Translations under genes and position numbers: made by a program
Notes under the pieces: generated by a model
Database searches by the model: none
What the model saw: the letters and a program-made list of their open reading frames with translations, nothing else
What the model was told of the DNA's origin: nothing
Assembly (NCBI GenBank): GCA_964420125.1
Contig: CAYQQQ010000031.1
Location: 1-44,262, forward strand
Length of the DNA: 44,262 nt
Origin: CAYQQQ01 sp964420125
GTDB taxonomy: Bacteria; Actinomycetota; Acidimicrobiia; Acidimicrobiales; Microtrichaceae
Reading direction: 5' to 3'
Shown here: positions 7,120 through 17,543 of the stretch, piece by piece
Position numbering within the stretch: position 1 is the stretch's first letter
Layout of the letters: each line of letters opens with the position of its first letter

Positions 7120-8627
7120 CGCTCGCCCGGGCTTCGATGGCCGTTGGACGACGCCCGCCGCTTCACCTCGCCCGGGGAACGGCGGGGAGGCCGCTGTCGC
7201 GGGGTGCCGACGGCCATGATCTCCTCGTAGGCCTGGCGAAGGCACGCGACGTACTGGGTCGGGTTCGTGACGGCCGCGGGATCCACGTTGACCCCGATGT
7301 TCAGTTCGTCCACGTAGCTCAGGAGCGTGATGTTGGCCGCTGCGCCGGCCATCGGCCCGAAGGGCACCATCATCGAGACCGGGGCGCCGCAGAGGTAGAG
7401 CCGGAACGGGGACCCCGGGACGTTCGAGGCCTGGAAGTCGAGCCCCTTCATCATCGAGCCGAACAGCGCGGTGGAGAAGGTGGTGGGCAGGCGGTTGATG
7501 GCGTTCGCCATCGGCTCCACCAGGGCGTTGGCCGGCTCGTGGACGATCTCGTAGAGGCGCTCGTGGGTGCGCTCCATCAGGATCCGTGGATCATCGGTCT
7601 CGACGGGGATCTCGAAGCGGGCAGGGACGAAGGCGTTGCCGGCCACGTCCTGGTCGTGCTCGGTGCGCACGTTGATGGGCATGCTCATCCTGAGGCCCTG
7701 GAGCTCCGCGCCGCGTTGGGTGTGGTAGTGCCGGATGCCGAGGAGGATGCCCCCGACGAAGGCGTCGTTGAGCTTGCCCCCCACCAGGTGCCCTGCGGTC
7801 TTCATCGCCTCGAGCGGGAGCTGGATCACGTCGAAGTGGGTCGACAGCGACCGACCGGTCATGATCGGGCTGAGGGGACGGGTGGCAGGGGTGACCAGGC
7901 GCACGACCGACTCCGCCATCTCCTTGGCGGCCGCCGCGGTGCCGAAGGGGTGGGTCGCAGCGTCGAGGACCACGTTGCCGGCGCCGGAGGTGATGCGCCT
8001 GACCAGTCCCACCTGACGGCGGAGCTGGTGGGTGAAGGCGTCGGCGAAGCGCTCGGCCTGGTTGAGCACGTGCACCTCGGGAGCTTCGGGCATGGGGGAC
8101 TTCACCGCGTCCGGCTCGAGATCGAACACCTCGAGCATCAGCTTCACCCCTCCGACGCCGTCGGTGATGCTGTGGTGGATCTTGAGGATCAGCGCCGAGC
8201 GCTGCTCGTCGATGTGCACGTACGTGCACTCCCACAGCGGACGGGCTCGGTCGAAGCTCTGCATGGCGATCGGTTCGGCGAGGGCCAGGATGTCGGCGAG
8301 GGAGCCGTCACCGGGCGCGGTCACGTGGCGGAGGTGGTAGTTCAGGTCGAAGTTGGGGTCGACCTCCCACCGGGGCGGCGCCACAGAGAGGGGGTTGGAG
8401 CGCACGCGCTGGCGCAGCCGCGGGACGATGCGGCTGGCACGGTCGAACAGCTCGCGGAGTCGACCTGTGTCGATCACCCCCTCCAACATCGCCACAGAGG
8501 TGATGGTCGAGCGGAGCATCGGGTCCTTCTCGATGGACCACATGAGCGCGTCCGCATCGCTCATGCGATGGTGGTAGCGCATCACCGGTGCGTCGGGCTC
8601 GTGATCGGCAGCGGCTCGGTCGGCCAT
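7116..8627 (-). CDS. Wax ester synthase / diacylglycerol acyltransferase
   Basis: A 503-aa WS/DGAT-family acyltransferase, the bacterial enzyme that joins acyl-CoA to a fatty alcohol or diacylglycerol for wax ester or triacylglycerol storage. It shows the catalytic HHxxxDG motif as HHSITDG, PLWECTYVH before it, the C-terminal block FSTALFGSMMKGLDFQASNVPGSPF-like region containing the NVPGP-type signature (here NVPGSP), and a family-typical start MSDADALMWSIE after a short leader. The ATG at 8627 is supported by TAGATT six bases upstream. It is the first gene of a coupled pair with the geranylgeranyl-reductase-like flavoprotein. Confidence 0.92.
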   Translation of the reverse strand: MADRAAADHEPDAPVMRYHHRMSDADALMWSIEKDPMLRSTITSVAMLEGVIDTGRLRELFDRASRIVPRLRQRVRSNPLSVAPPRWEVDPNFDLNYHLRHVTAPGDGSLADILALAEPIAMQSFDRARPLWECTYVHIDEQRSALILKIHHSITDGVGGVKLMLEVFDLEPDAVKSPMPEAPEVHVLNQAERFADAFTHQLRRQVGLVRRITSGAGNVVLDAATHPFGTAAAAKEMAESVVRLVTPATRPLSPIMTGRSLSTHFDVIQLPLEAMKTAGHLVGGKLNDAFVGGILLGIRHYHTQRGAELQGLRMSMPINVRTEHDQDVAGNAFVPARFEIPVETDDPRILMERTHERLYEIVHEPANALVEPMANAINRLPTTFSTALFGSMMKGLDFQASNVPGSPFRLYLCGAPVSMMVPFGPMAGAAANITLLSYVDELNIGVNVDPAAVTNPTQYVACLRQAYEEIMAVGTPRQRPPRRSPGEVKRRASSNGHRSPGER

Positions 8628-8633
8628 CGGCTC

Positions 8634-8639
8634 AATCTA
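8634..8639 (-). promoter_or_regulatory. -10 TAGATT before wax ester synthase
   Basis: TAGATT on the minus strand ends 6 bases before the ATG at 8627, consistent with a leaderless transcript. Confidence 0.55.
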
Positions 8640-8689
8640 CCGGCGGGGAGGCGGCCGTGGCGCTCGACGTCGTGGTGCTCCGCTGCGGG

Positions 8690-10567
8690 TCAGTCGCAGT
8701 CGTAGGCGGCCTTGAAGGAGTCGGTCTCGGTGTGGCCGTCGACGAAGGTCCGGGTGCGCTCGGTGGTGACGGATCCACACCCGGAGCTGCGACTCTGCGC
8801 CGTCTGGTCGCCGACGGCGAAGCGGGTCGACCACAGCTGCACGGTGATCGAGGTGTCGGTGTAGGTGGGCCAGATGACCACCCCGTAGGGCGTGTTGTTG
8901 TGGATCTTGAGGTCGACCGACGGGTAGGCGAGGGTGGCCTCTCGACCGTAGGGGTATCGGGAGATGTACTTGGAGTGCATCTTGTACTCGGGGATGTCGA
9001 GGCCCCCGAAGAAGGCGGCGTTGAAGAGAGTCGTGGCGTACTGGGAGACCCCGCCGCCGATGTCGGTGGTGAACTCGCCGTTCTCGATGACGCCGCCCTC
9101 GACGAAGCCCTTGTCGGTGGTGCGCCGGCCGACGAACCCGTTCACCGAGAACGTGGCACCAGGCGCGATCACCACACCGCGTGTGAGGTCGGCGATGCGG
9201 TGGATGTTGGTCACGCGCGACTCGCAGCACTTGTGGGGGGTGCTGAACTCGCCGACGACCTCCTTGACGCCGAGGCTCTGGGCCCACTCCACCCCTTCCG
9301 CAGCGGTCATGGTCCGAGTCGGCACGGTGACGGTGCTCTGCGAGCCCAGGAGGGCGTCGACGATCATGGCGGCGGCACCCTCCCCGCAGCAGATCTGGGC
9401 GTCGTGGCCGGCCACGGGCACCGGGACCCCGCCCTGCACGTCGAAGCGCACACCGGTGGGGTTGGCGGTCAGCTCGGGCTGCTGGTTGGCGAGCTGCAGC
9501 CCGATGACCTCCTCGGAGATGGAGAGTCGGGGGGTGCCCGAGGAGTTGTCGACGAGGAGGCCGCCGAGGAGGTTCGAACCGGCGAGCTCGAACTGCTGGT
9601 CGCCGGCGCTGACGGTGATGGTGCTGCCGAGGATCGCGTTGGCCTGGTCGACGAGCGCCTGTATCTGTGCATCCGGCATCGTGGGCTGCACGGTGGTGCG
9701 TTGGGCCTCCACCCTGATGTCGTCGGTGACGTCCCCCAGCGTCTCGGGCAGGGCCTCGATGACCTCCGCTGCACGGAGCTCCACCCCGGCGACCCCGGGC
9801 GCCAGCACAGCGGCACCGTCCTGCTCGGCCAGGGACGGCTCCACGGGAGCGCGGCGCTGCTCGCCTTCGAGCGACGCCAGCGTCGCACTCATGGTGGGCT
9901 CGTCGACCTCGACGACCACCGCTGCGGAGCGGGGGGAGACGATCGAGCCGAGCCAGTCCGCGGGGCGTCGCCACAGGCTGGCGGTGCGGCCGGTGTCCCA
10001 CACGGCATCCGCAGTGGCCGAGGCGTCGATGCCGATGCCGAGCTCGCCGGCGGTGGACTCGAGGGTGAGGTCGTCGGTGTCGATCACCACGGGCGTGCCG
10101 GGCAGCGTGCCCGCGAGCTCCTGCACGGCCTCGTCGAGCTCTGCGCGGGTCATGCCGCCGACCGGCACCCCTGCGAGCTCGGTGTTGCGTGCGACCTGGT
10201 CCGCTGCCAGCGCGGTGTCGATCGCCCATGCTCCCAACACGACGACGATCACGAGGAGCGGCACCGCCACGAGCCACCTCGGCCACCGTCGCCCTCGCCC
10301 GGGGGCCGAGGTGGATCGAGCGGTGCGGCGCACGGCGCCGTCCTCGGTGAGGTCGACCCCATCGGGGGGCGTGGCGCGGCCGGGTGTCGCTGCGGGCTCG
10401 TCGGACCCGTCGGACCCGTGTCCGTCGGATCCAGTCCCGTCGAGCATCGAGGGCGCGTCGGCGACCGGGTGCTCGTCGTCGGCCAGCTGCACGGTGTCCT
10501 GGTCGTTCGGGGTGTCCACGCCGGGGTGTCTGCCTTTCTCGTTCGGGCGCCTGCCGGTCGTCCGCAC
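8690..10567 (-). CDS. VanW-family envelope protein with one membrane anchor
   Basis: A protein of about 625 aa with a charged, disordered N-terminus, one transmembrane helix (RWLVAVPLLVIVVVLGAWAID), extracytoplasmic repeats of the peptidoglycan-binding 4 type (two VGGMTRAELDEAV...-like units), and a C-terminal VanW domain marked by FSVNGFVGRRTTDKGFVEGGVIENGEFTTDIGGGVSQYATTLFNAAFFGG and KYISRYPYGREATL. The role is unknown for the family; a cell-wall function outside the membrane is inferred. The GTG at 10567 is my choice because GCGAGG lies five bases upstream, though other in-frame starts upstream (up to 10717) and downstream are possible. A possible -10, TACTGT, lies at 10665-10670. Confidence 0.88.
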   Translation of the reverse strand: MRTTGRRPNEKGRHPGVDTPNDQDTVQLADDEHPVADAPSMLDGTGSDGHGSDGSDEPAATPGRATPPDGVDLTEDGAVRRTARSTSAPGRGRRWPRWLVAVPLLVIVVVLGAWAIDTALAADQVARNTELAGVPVGGMTRAELDEAVQELAGTLPGTPVVIDTDDLTLESTAGELGIGIDASATADAVWDTGRTASLWRRPADWLGSIVSPRSAAVVVEVDEPTMSATLASLEGEQRRAPVEPSLAEQDGAAVLAPGVAGVELRAAEVIEALPETLGDVTDDIRVEAQRTTVQPTMPDAQIQALVDQANAILGSTITVSAGDQQFELAGSNLLGGLLVDNSSGTPRLSISEEVIGLQLANQQPELTANPTGVRFDVQGGVPVPVAGHDAQICCGEGAAAMIVDALLGSQSTVTVPTRTMTAAEGVEWAQSLGVKEVVGEFSTPHKCCESRVTNIHRIADLTRGVVIAPGATFSVNGFVGRRTTDKGFVEGGVIENGEFTTDIGGGVSQYATTLFNAAFFGGLDIPEYKMHSKYISRYPYGREATLAYPSVDLKIHNNTPYGVVIWPTYTDTSITVQLWSTRFAVGDQTAQSRSSGCGSVTTERTRTFVDGHTETDSFKAAYDCD

Positions 10568-10753
10568 GGCGTCCTCGCGATGTTGGCGGCTGGGTCGGGA
10601 TCGGCCAACTGCGTCCCGAGCGTTCCTGAGCGGCTTCTCCTGTGGCCGTCCCAGACCTCCGACGACAGTACCGGCTGGCCGTGGCGAAGTGGTGGAGACG
10701 GCGACTGGGCAGATCACCCAGCACCTTCACCGAGGGATCCGACCGGCGCGGGC

Positions 10754-11413
10754 TCAGAAGAGGGTCATCTGCGGGCGCTCGATCCCGCGCAGGGTGTCGT
10801 AGTCGAGCTCGACCCAGCGGATGCCGCGGCTCTCGGCCAGCACCCGGGCCTGGGGCCTGACGACCTGAGCGGCCAGCACGCCCTGCACGCCGCGCAGGGC
10901 GGGGTCGCGCTCCAGCCGTTCGAGGTAGCGGGTGAGCTGCTCGACGCCGTCGATCTCTCCCCGGCGCTTGACCTCCACGGCCACCGCCGTTCCGGCGAGG
11001 TCGCGACAGAGCAGATCGACCGGACCGATGTCGGTCGGGTACTCGCGGCGAACGAGGACGAGCTCCTCGCCGAGAAGGCACGGATCTGCGGCGAGCATCT
11101 CCTGAAGGTGAGCCTCGACCCCGTCCTTTCGCAGGCCCGGGTCAGGGCCGAGGTCGTGGCTCGTGTCGCTGAAGACCTTGTGCAGGTGGATGGTCAGCGT
11201 CTCCCCGGAGGCGTTGGCGACCGTCCAGAGGTCGTCCTGGGTCGTGAGCCGGTTCGGGGCGTTCATCCAGTTCAACGGCTTGTACGCCCCGCCGTCGGCG
11301 TGCACGGCGACGCAGCCGTCAGCCTTCACCATGATGAGGCGGACGGCTTCCGGCAGGTGGGCAGCCAAGCGGCCGTCGTAGTCCACGGTGCAGCGGGCGA
11401 TCACCACTCGCAT
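10754..11413 (-). CDS. nucS: Endonuclease NucS, non-canonical mismatch repair
   Basis: A 219-aa endonuclease, the actinobacterial and archaeal NucS/EndoMS that cuts both strands at mismatches and replaces MutS/MutL in these bacteria. The start MRVVIARCTVDYDGRL is characteristic. The catalytic PD-(D/E)xK core is visible as D133 in IGPVDLLCRD and E147-V-K149 in VAVEVKRRGEIDGVEQLTRYLE. The C-terminal tail ends in MTLF, the sliding-clamp-binding tail expected for NucS. The ATG at 11413 is supported by TAGGGT seven bases upstream. It is followed, after 186 bases, by the VanW-family gene and preceded by the DUF4395 gene with 29 bases between. Confidence 0.96.
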   Translation of the reverse strand: MRVVIARCTVDYDGRLAAHLPEAVRLIMVKADGCVAVHADGGAYKPLNWMNAPNRLTTQDDLWTVANASGETLTIHLHKVFSDTSHDLGPDPGLRKDGVEAHLQEMLAADPCLLGEELVLVRREYPTDIGPVDLLCRDLAGTAVAVEVKRRGEIDGVEQLTRYLERLERDPALRGVQGVLAAQVVRPQARVLAESRGIRWVELDYDTLRGIERPQMTLF

Positions 11414-11420
11414 CGAGACG

Positions 11421-11426
11421 ACCCTA
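11421..11426 (-). promoter_or_regulatory. -10 TAGGGT before nucS
   Basis: TAGGGT on the minus strand ends 7 bases before the nucS ATG; it lies in the short spacer after the DUF4395 gene, so nucS has its own predicted leaderless promoter. Confidence 0.55.
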
Positions 11427-11442
11427 TCGGAGGCGCAGCCTC

Positions 11443-11949
11443 TCAGTCCGGGGTGCCCACGAGCCCTGGAATGCGCAGCGAGAGGTCGTTGCACTCCTCG
11501 CACACGTGCTCGGGGATCAGGCCGAGTCGCATCAGCACGGCGAAGATCCGACACCCGAGGCAGAACCCGAAGGCTGCCTCGAGGAACGCGGCGGCGGCCA
11601 GCATCGCCGCCACCACGCGCGCTGCGCCAGGGAGGCCGGCGATCCACAGCAGAGAGGCTGTGACGCTGAATGCGACGCCGATGCCCTGGGCGAAGCGCTT
11701 CGGGGGGCCGGGTGTCTCGCGCGGGGATCCCAGGCGTGGGGCGATCACCCGGGTGGCGAACGTGCCGAGCGGGCTGAGGGTCGGGCCGGTCAGGACCCGC
11801 GCGACGAAGCCGTAGGTGAGGGGGATCAGCACCCAGCCCCAGCCGAGCCCGGCCACGGCAAGGGCCATCGTGGTGGCGCCGGCGGCCACGACGCGGGCGG
11901 CCTTCTCGTTGACGGGGTTGGGGAACTCGAAGAGGGCGGCGCCGGCCAT
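11443..11949 (-). CDS. DUF4395-type membrane protein with two CxxC motifs
   Basis: A 168-aa membrane protein of the DUF4395 type: FPNPVNEKAARVVAAG at the start, hydrophobic segments near residues 20-50, 88-105 and 108-130, the proline/arginine stretch RLGSPRETPGPPKRFAQGIG, and the family's GFCLGC motif. Cysteines C130/C133 (CLGC) and C150/C153 (CEEC) form two CxxC pairs close to the last membrane segment, suggesting redox or metal chemistry near the membrane face; DUF4395 proteins are often found near thioredoxin-like or rhodanese genes, which is not the case here. Start at 11949 is supported by TACCTT six bases upstream. Function unknown. Confidence 0.82.
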   Translation of the reverse strand: MAGAALFEFPNPVNEKAARVVAAGATTMALAVAGLGWGWVLIPLTYGFVARVLTGPTLSPLGTFATRVIAPRLGSPRETPGPPKRFAQGIGVAFSVTASLLWIAGLPGAARVVAAMLAAAAFLEAAFGFCLGCRIFAVLMRLGLIPEHVCEECNDLSLRIPGLVGTPD

Positions 11950-11955
11950 CGGCCC

Positions 11956-11961
11956 AAGGTA
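11956..11961 (-). promoter_or_regulatory. -10 TACCTT before DUF4395 gene
   Basis: TACCTT on the minus strand ends 6 bases before the ATG at 11949 and starts just past the typA hairpin. Confidence 0.5.
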
Positions 11962-11966
11962 GGACC

Positions 11967-11992
11967 TGAATCCCGACTCATCAAGTCGGGAT

Positions 11993-11995
<3 letters not shown>
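11967..11995 (-). terminator. Strong hairpin at the typA stop codon
   Basis: A 12-bp perfect stem (11967-11978/11984-11995) with a 5-nt loop includes the typA stop codon. No T tract follows, so it is either a U-less terminator or an mRNA 3'-end stabiliser; it insulates typA from the promoter at 11956-11961. Confidence 0.55.
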
Positions 11996-13934
<1,939 letters not shown>

Positions 13935-13952
13935 GGTGTGTGGGGTCGCGCA

Positions 13953-14003
13953 GTGCCACGGCGGTGGCACGGGGGGGCTGCGCCAGTGTGGCCCATGGCG
14001 CAG
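13953..14003 (-). terminator. Two hairpins between the UbiB-like gene and typA
   Basis: Two perfect inverted repeats, 8 bp (13978-13985/13996-14003) and 7 bp (13953-13959/13964-13970), follow the UbiB-like gene on its strand. No T tract is seen; they may end that transcript or shape the typA leader. Confidence 0.35.
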
Positions 14004-14042
14004 CGGTCCACGAACCGGGAGCGATCCTCGACGGCTCGTCGG

Positions 14043-15662
14043 TCAGCTCGGCCGGTGCCCCAGGCGTCGGCGTATGAGCTTCCGGCGCTCCTGGAGATCG
14101 TGGTAGGTCACGGCCTCGACGTCCCCGTCGACGATGCCGAGTCCGGCTCTGATGGCCTGCGGGTCGGCCGCGAAGCCCGAGAAGTCGACACCGATCTCGC
14201 TGGCGAAGCGTGCCCCGTGCTCGACGGCCATGTAGTTCGACAGCTCTGCCATCTCGGCGATCAGGTCGAGGTCGGGCGCCAGGTTGGCGATGGCGCCGTC
14301 GAGGAAGACCAGGTTCTTGACGTAGAGCATCAGCACCTTCGGCAGGCGGGCGCCCATGGCCAGCAACGCCTTGATGATGCGCTGGATCTCGGCGAGCAGC
14401 TCGTCCTGCGAGAGGGTCGTGGGGTCGACCGGCGCACGGTCGAGGCCGAGCTCGGACATGACGTCGTCGACGTCGGTGTCCGATGGCAGGGCACCCAGGT
14501 CCCGGAAGGCCTCGATCTGGGTTCGGACGTCCCCGGTGGCGCCGCCGAGCATCATCCGGAGGAACGCGCTCCGCTCCAGCGGTGTCATCCGCGCGGTGAT
14601 GCCGAAGTCCATGAGTGCGATGCGGCCGTCCGGGGTGACGAAGAGGTTCCCTGCGTGGAGGTCGCCGTGGAAGATGCCGTGGACCATGCACCCCTCGGTG
14701 AATCCCTTCACACCGATGCGGATCACCTCATGCGTATCGATCCCCGCGACCTCCATGCTCTCGAGGTCGGAGAAGGCGAAGCCGTGGAGGCGCTCCATCA
14801 CCAGGACCCTGCGGGTCACCAGCTGCGGATGCGGTCGGGCGATGATGAACCCGCGCGCATCGAGGGCGGCGAAGGTGGCGGCGACATCGAGCATGTTCTG
14901 GCCCTCGAGGCGGAAGTCGAGCTCCTCGCTGATGGTCTCGGCGAAGAGCTCGACCAGCGCCGGAGGGTTGGCCAGCGCGGCGATGGGGATCCGTCCCACC
15001 AGGAACGGTGCGAGCCACGACATCACCTTGAGGTCCTTGTGCACCTGCTGTCGGATGGTGGGGCGCTGCACCTTCACGACCACCGACTCCCCCGTGCTCA
15101 GCTCCGCCGCATGGACCTGGGCGATGGAGGCCGACGCGAGGGGCACTGGATCGAACTCGGCGAACACCTCCTCGAGGGGGAGCCCCAGGTCCTCTTCGAC
15201 GACTCGGCGTACTGTCTCGAAGCTCTCCGGGCGGACCTGGTCGCGGCACTTGCGGAACTCCTCCACCAGCTCCGGAGGGAAGAGGCCCTCCCCGCTGGAG
15301 ATGATCTGACCGAGCTTGATGTAGGTCGGTCCGAGGTGCTCGGCCGCACGGCGGAGCCGGTGCGACAGCTGGGCGCGAGACCTCGATCCACCCGTGCGCC
15401 GCTCACCTGCGAACCAGGGGACCAGGGCCTCCACGAGTCGCCCGCTCACCACGGCGAGTCGCCCCAGGTCGGGAAGGCGTCGCCTCCCGGTCAGCAGCGG
15501 CACCTGCCGTCGGGTGTTCGCCCGCAGCACGTCGATGCCGCGCATCCACTCGAGGGGCGTCGCGTCGATGGCCCAGGGGCCGTGATCGGTGAAGGAGTAG
15601 TGCCGGGTGTCGGGATCGGGCGCTCCCGTATCTGGAGATCCGGCGTGGGGTTCGACATCCAT
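14043..15662 (-). CDS. ABC1/UbiB (AarF) family atypical kinase-like protein
   Basis: A 539-aa member of the ABC1/ADCK/UbiB family, atypical kinase-like ATPases linked to isoprenoid lipid (quinone) metabolism. Visible family marks: the KxGQ motif in TYIKLGQIISSGEGLFP, the Ala-rich loop region PLASASIAQVHAAEL, the catalytic HGDLHAGNLFVTPDG and the DFG motif in IALMDFGITARM. The C-terminal region LMLYVKNLVFLDGAIANLAP is also typical. The ATG at 15662 has TACGCT eleven bases upstream. Which lipid it serves is unknown; the menaquinone pathway would be the usual guess in Actinomycetota. It lies between cysQ and typA, with no functional link evident. Confidence 0.9.
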   Translation of the reverse strand: MDVEPHAGSPDTGAPDPDTRHYSFTDHGPWAIDATPLEWMRGIDVLRANTRRQVPLLTGRRRLPDLGRLAVVSGRLVEALVPWFAGERRTGGSRSRAQLSHRLRRAAEHLGPTYIKLGQIISSGEGLFPPELVEEFRKCRDQVRPESFETVRRVVEEDLGLPLEEVFAEFDPVPLASASIAQVHAAELSTGESVVVKVQRPTIRQQVHKDLKVMSWLAPFLVGRIPIAALANPPALVELFAETISEELDFRLEGQNMLDVAATFAALDARGFIIARPHPQLVTRRVLVMERLHGFAFSDLESMEVAGIDTHEVIRIGVKGFTEGCMVHGIFHGDLHAGNLFVTPDGRIALMDFGITARMTPLERSAFLRMMLGGATGDVRTQIEAFRDLGALPSDTDVDDVMSELGLDRAPVDPTTLSQDELLAEIQRIIKALLAMGARLPKVLMLYVKNLVFLDGAIANLAPDLDLIAEMAELSNYMAVEHGARFASEIGVDFSGFAADPQAIRAGLGIVDGDVEAVTYHDLQERRKLIRRRLGHRPS

Positions 15663-15673
15663 GGAGTAGGTGC

Positions 15674-15679
15674 AGCGTA
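15674..15679 (-). promoter_or_regulatory. -10 TACGCT before UbiB-like gene
   Basis: TACGCT on the minus strand ends 11 bases before the ATG at 15662, giving a leader of only a few bases. Confidence 0.45.
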
Positions 15680-15710
15680 GGTGGAGCGGGCGCGATCAGG
15701 GGTTCGGGCG

Positions 15711-16478
15711 TCAGGTCGTCGGCGGGTCGCCGTCCAGAGCGCCGAGCACCGCATCGACGTGCTCGGGTCTGCACACCAGCAGGTCGGGGAGCCATGGGTC
15801 CTCGCGGTTGTAGCGCAGCTCCGAGCCGTCGAGGCGGGAGCAGTGAAGACCCGCCGCCTGTGCGACGGCGACCGGAGCGGCGGAGTCCCACTCGTACTGT
15901 CCGCCGGAGTGGGGGTAGACGTCGCTGCGTCCCTGGAGGATGGACATCGCCTTGGCCCCCGCCGAGCCCATCGCCACGAGGTCTGCCCCCAGGGACTCGG
16001 CGATGCGGGTGGCCTCTGCCGGTGGGCGCGTGCGGCTCACCACGACCCGCAGGGTGGGAGGTGCCGGCGGAAGCACCGGGGGGGCCGCGGTGCTGAACAC
16101 CACACCCTGAGCCGGCAGGGCGACCGCGCCGGCGACGAGCCGGCCGTCCTCGACGAGCGCCACGTGCACCGCCCAGTCGTCGCGGTCCTCGGCGTACTCG
16201 CGCGTGCCGTCGAGGGGGTCCACGATCCACACGCGCTGCGCCAGCAGGCGATCCCGGTCGCAAGCCTCGTCGGCGGTGGCCTCCTCGGAGAGCACGGCGT
16301 CTGCCGGCCTCCGGTCGGCGAGCTGCGCGACCAGCCACTCATGGCTCCTTCGGTCGCCCTCGGCCTTCAGCTCCGCCACGTCGGCGCCGTCACCGAGCAG
16401 GTGCCGTCGGGTGGCGAGGAGGAGGTCGCCGGCTTCGGTGGCGAGCTCCACGGCCAAGAGGTGATCATCGCTGGTCAT
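15711..16478 (-). CDS. cysQ: 3'(2'),5'-bisphosphate nucleotidase CysQ
   Basis: A 255-aa inositol-monophosphatase-superfamily enzyme that would hydrolyse 3'-phosphoadenosine 5'-phosphate (PAP), the by-product of PAPS use. The metal-binding motifs are visible: EEATAD (loop 1 Glu), WIVDPLDGTREY (DPxDGT motif) and, near the C-terminus, WDSAAPVAVAQAAG. Its position, divergent from cysD-cysN-cysC across 159 bases, supports the PAP/PAPS role rather than inositol phosphate hydrolysis. The ATG at 16478 is supported by TAGAGT seven bases upstream. Confidence 0.92.
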   Translation of the reverse strand: MTSDDHLLAVELATEAGDLLLATRRHLLGDGADVAELKAEGDRRSHEWLVAQLADRRPADAVLSEEATADEACDRDRLLAQRVWIVDPLDGTREYAEDRDDWAVHVALVEDGRLVAGAVALPAQGVVFSTAAPPVLPPAPPTLRVVVSRTRPPAEATRIAESLGADLVAMGSAGAKAMSILQGRSDVYPHSGGQYEWDSAAPVAVAQAAGLHCSRLDGSELRYNREDPWLPDLLVCRPEHVDAVLGALDGDPPTT

Positions 16479-16485
16479 CCCGTCG

Positions 16486-16491
16486 ACTCTA
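16486..16491 (-). promoter_or_regulatory. -10 TAGAGT before cysQ
   Basis: TAGAGT on the minus strand ends 7 bases before the cysQ ATG. Confidence 0.55.
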
Positions 16492-16579
16492 GGAGGTGGG
16501 TCGACCCCGTCCCCGACGTAGCGTGTCCGGGGCCCCAGGGGACCGCCGACCGGACTGGTGCCCCTCGCGGGCGCTCCAC

Positions 16580-16585
16580 TACGTT
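16580..16585 (+). promoter_or_regulatory. Possible -10 TACGTT of the cysDNC operon
   Basis: TACGTT lies 52 bases before the cysD ATG, so in contrast to cysQ this operon would have a 5' leader of about 45 bases. I see no riboswitch fold in it. Confidence 0.4.
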
Positions 16586-16637
16586 GAGAGGTCGCCTCGT
16601 TGCTGGACGTCACGACCGGGCCCTGGCGGTAGGAACC

Positions 16638-17543
16638 ATGAACTACGAGCTCTCTCATCTCCGCACCCTCGAAGCCGAGTCGATCCACGTGATGCGCGAG
16701 GTGGCTGCCGAGTTCGAGCGGCCGGTTCTGCTCTTCAGCGGCGGCAAGGACTCCATCGTCATGCTGCACCTGGCGGTCAAGGCGTTCTGGCCGGCGAAGA
16801 TGCCCTTCCCGCTCATGCACGTCGACACCGGCCACAACTTCGACGAGGTGTACGAGTTCCGGGACCGTCGGGTGGAGGAGCTCGGCGCGCGCCTGGTGGT
16901 CGCGTCGGTCCAGGACTCCATCGATGCCGGCAGGGTGACCGAGAAGACCGGGCCCCGAGCCAGTCGCAACCAGCTGCAGACCGTCACGCTGCTCGACGCC
17001 ATCGAGGAGCACGGCTTCGACGCCGCCTTCGGCGGAGCCCGGCGGGACGAGGAGCGGGCGCGGGCGAAGGAGCGGTTCTACTCCTTCCGCGACGAGTTCG
17101 GCCAGTGGGACCCGAAGAACCAGCGACCCGAGCTGTGGAACCTCTACAACGGTCGCCACCACCGGGGGGAGCACATCCGCGTGTTCCCGCTCAGCAACTG
17201 GACCGAGCTGGACATCTGGCAGTACATCGAGAGCGAGGGCATCGAGGTTCCCTCCATCTACTTCGCCCACGAGCGCGACGTCTTCCGTCGCGACGGGATG
17301 TGGCTCGCGGTGACCGGCTTCGTGACCCTGGCCGACGACGAGGAGCCCGAGCGTCGCACCGTCCGGTTCCGAACGGTCGGCGACGCGTCCTGCACCGGGG
17401 CGGTCGAGTCCGAAGCTGCTTCCGTGGCGGCGATCATCGACGAGGTCTCCGCAACACGGCTGACCGAGCGGGGCGCCACCCGCGCCGACGACCGCGCGTC
17501 CGAGGCAGCCATGGAGGATCGCAAGCGGGAGGGCTACTTCTGA
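16638..17543 (+). CDS. cysD: Sulfate adenylyltransferase subunit 2
   Basis: A 301-aa ATP pyrophosphatase-type subunit that makes adenosine 5'-phosphosulfate from sulfate and ATP, together with the GTPase CysN. It has the PP-loop SGGKDSIVMLHLA near residue 37, MHVDTGHNFDEVYEFRD, and FGGARRDEERARAKER, all typical of CysD; the length matches the family. Start MNYELSHLRTLEAES at 16638 with TAGGAA just upstream. The stop overlaps the cysN ATG by one base (TGATG at 17541-17545), so subunits are produced in step. First gene of cysD-cysN-cysC. Confidence 0.97.
   Translation: MNYELSHLRTLEAESIHVMREVAAEFERPVLLFSGGKDSIVMLHLAVKAFWPAKMPFPLMHVDTGHNFDEVYEFRDRRVEELGARLVVASVQDSIDAGRVTEKTGPRASRNQLQTVTLLDAIEEHGFDAAFGGARRDEERARAKERFYSFRDEFGQWDPKNQRPELWNLYNGRHHRGEHIRVFPLSNWTELDIWQYIESEGIEVPSIYFAHERDVFRRDGMWLAVTGFVTLADDEEPERRTVRFRTVGDASCTGAVESEAASVAAIIDEVSATRLTERGATRADDRASEAAMEDRKREGYF

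Noticed and set aside
8588..11815. Very long open frames opposite the VanW-family and nucS genes (plus strand, over 1000 codons)
   Set aside because: GC-rich codon bias keeps the opposite strand open. The translation is rich in Gly/Val/His/Asp without any domain, and it runs through well-supported genes.
16492..16637. Riboswitch or T-box in the cysDNC leader
   Set aside because: The leader is short and shows no recognisable conserved core or terminator.
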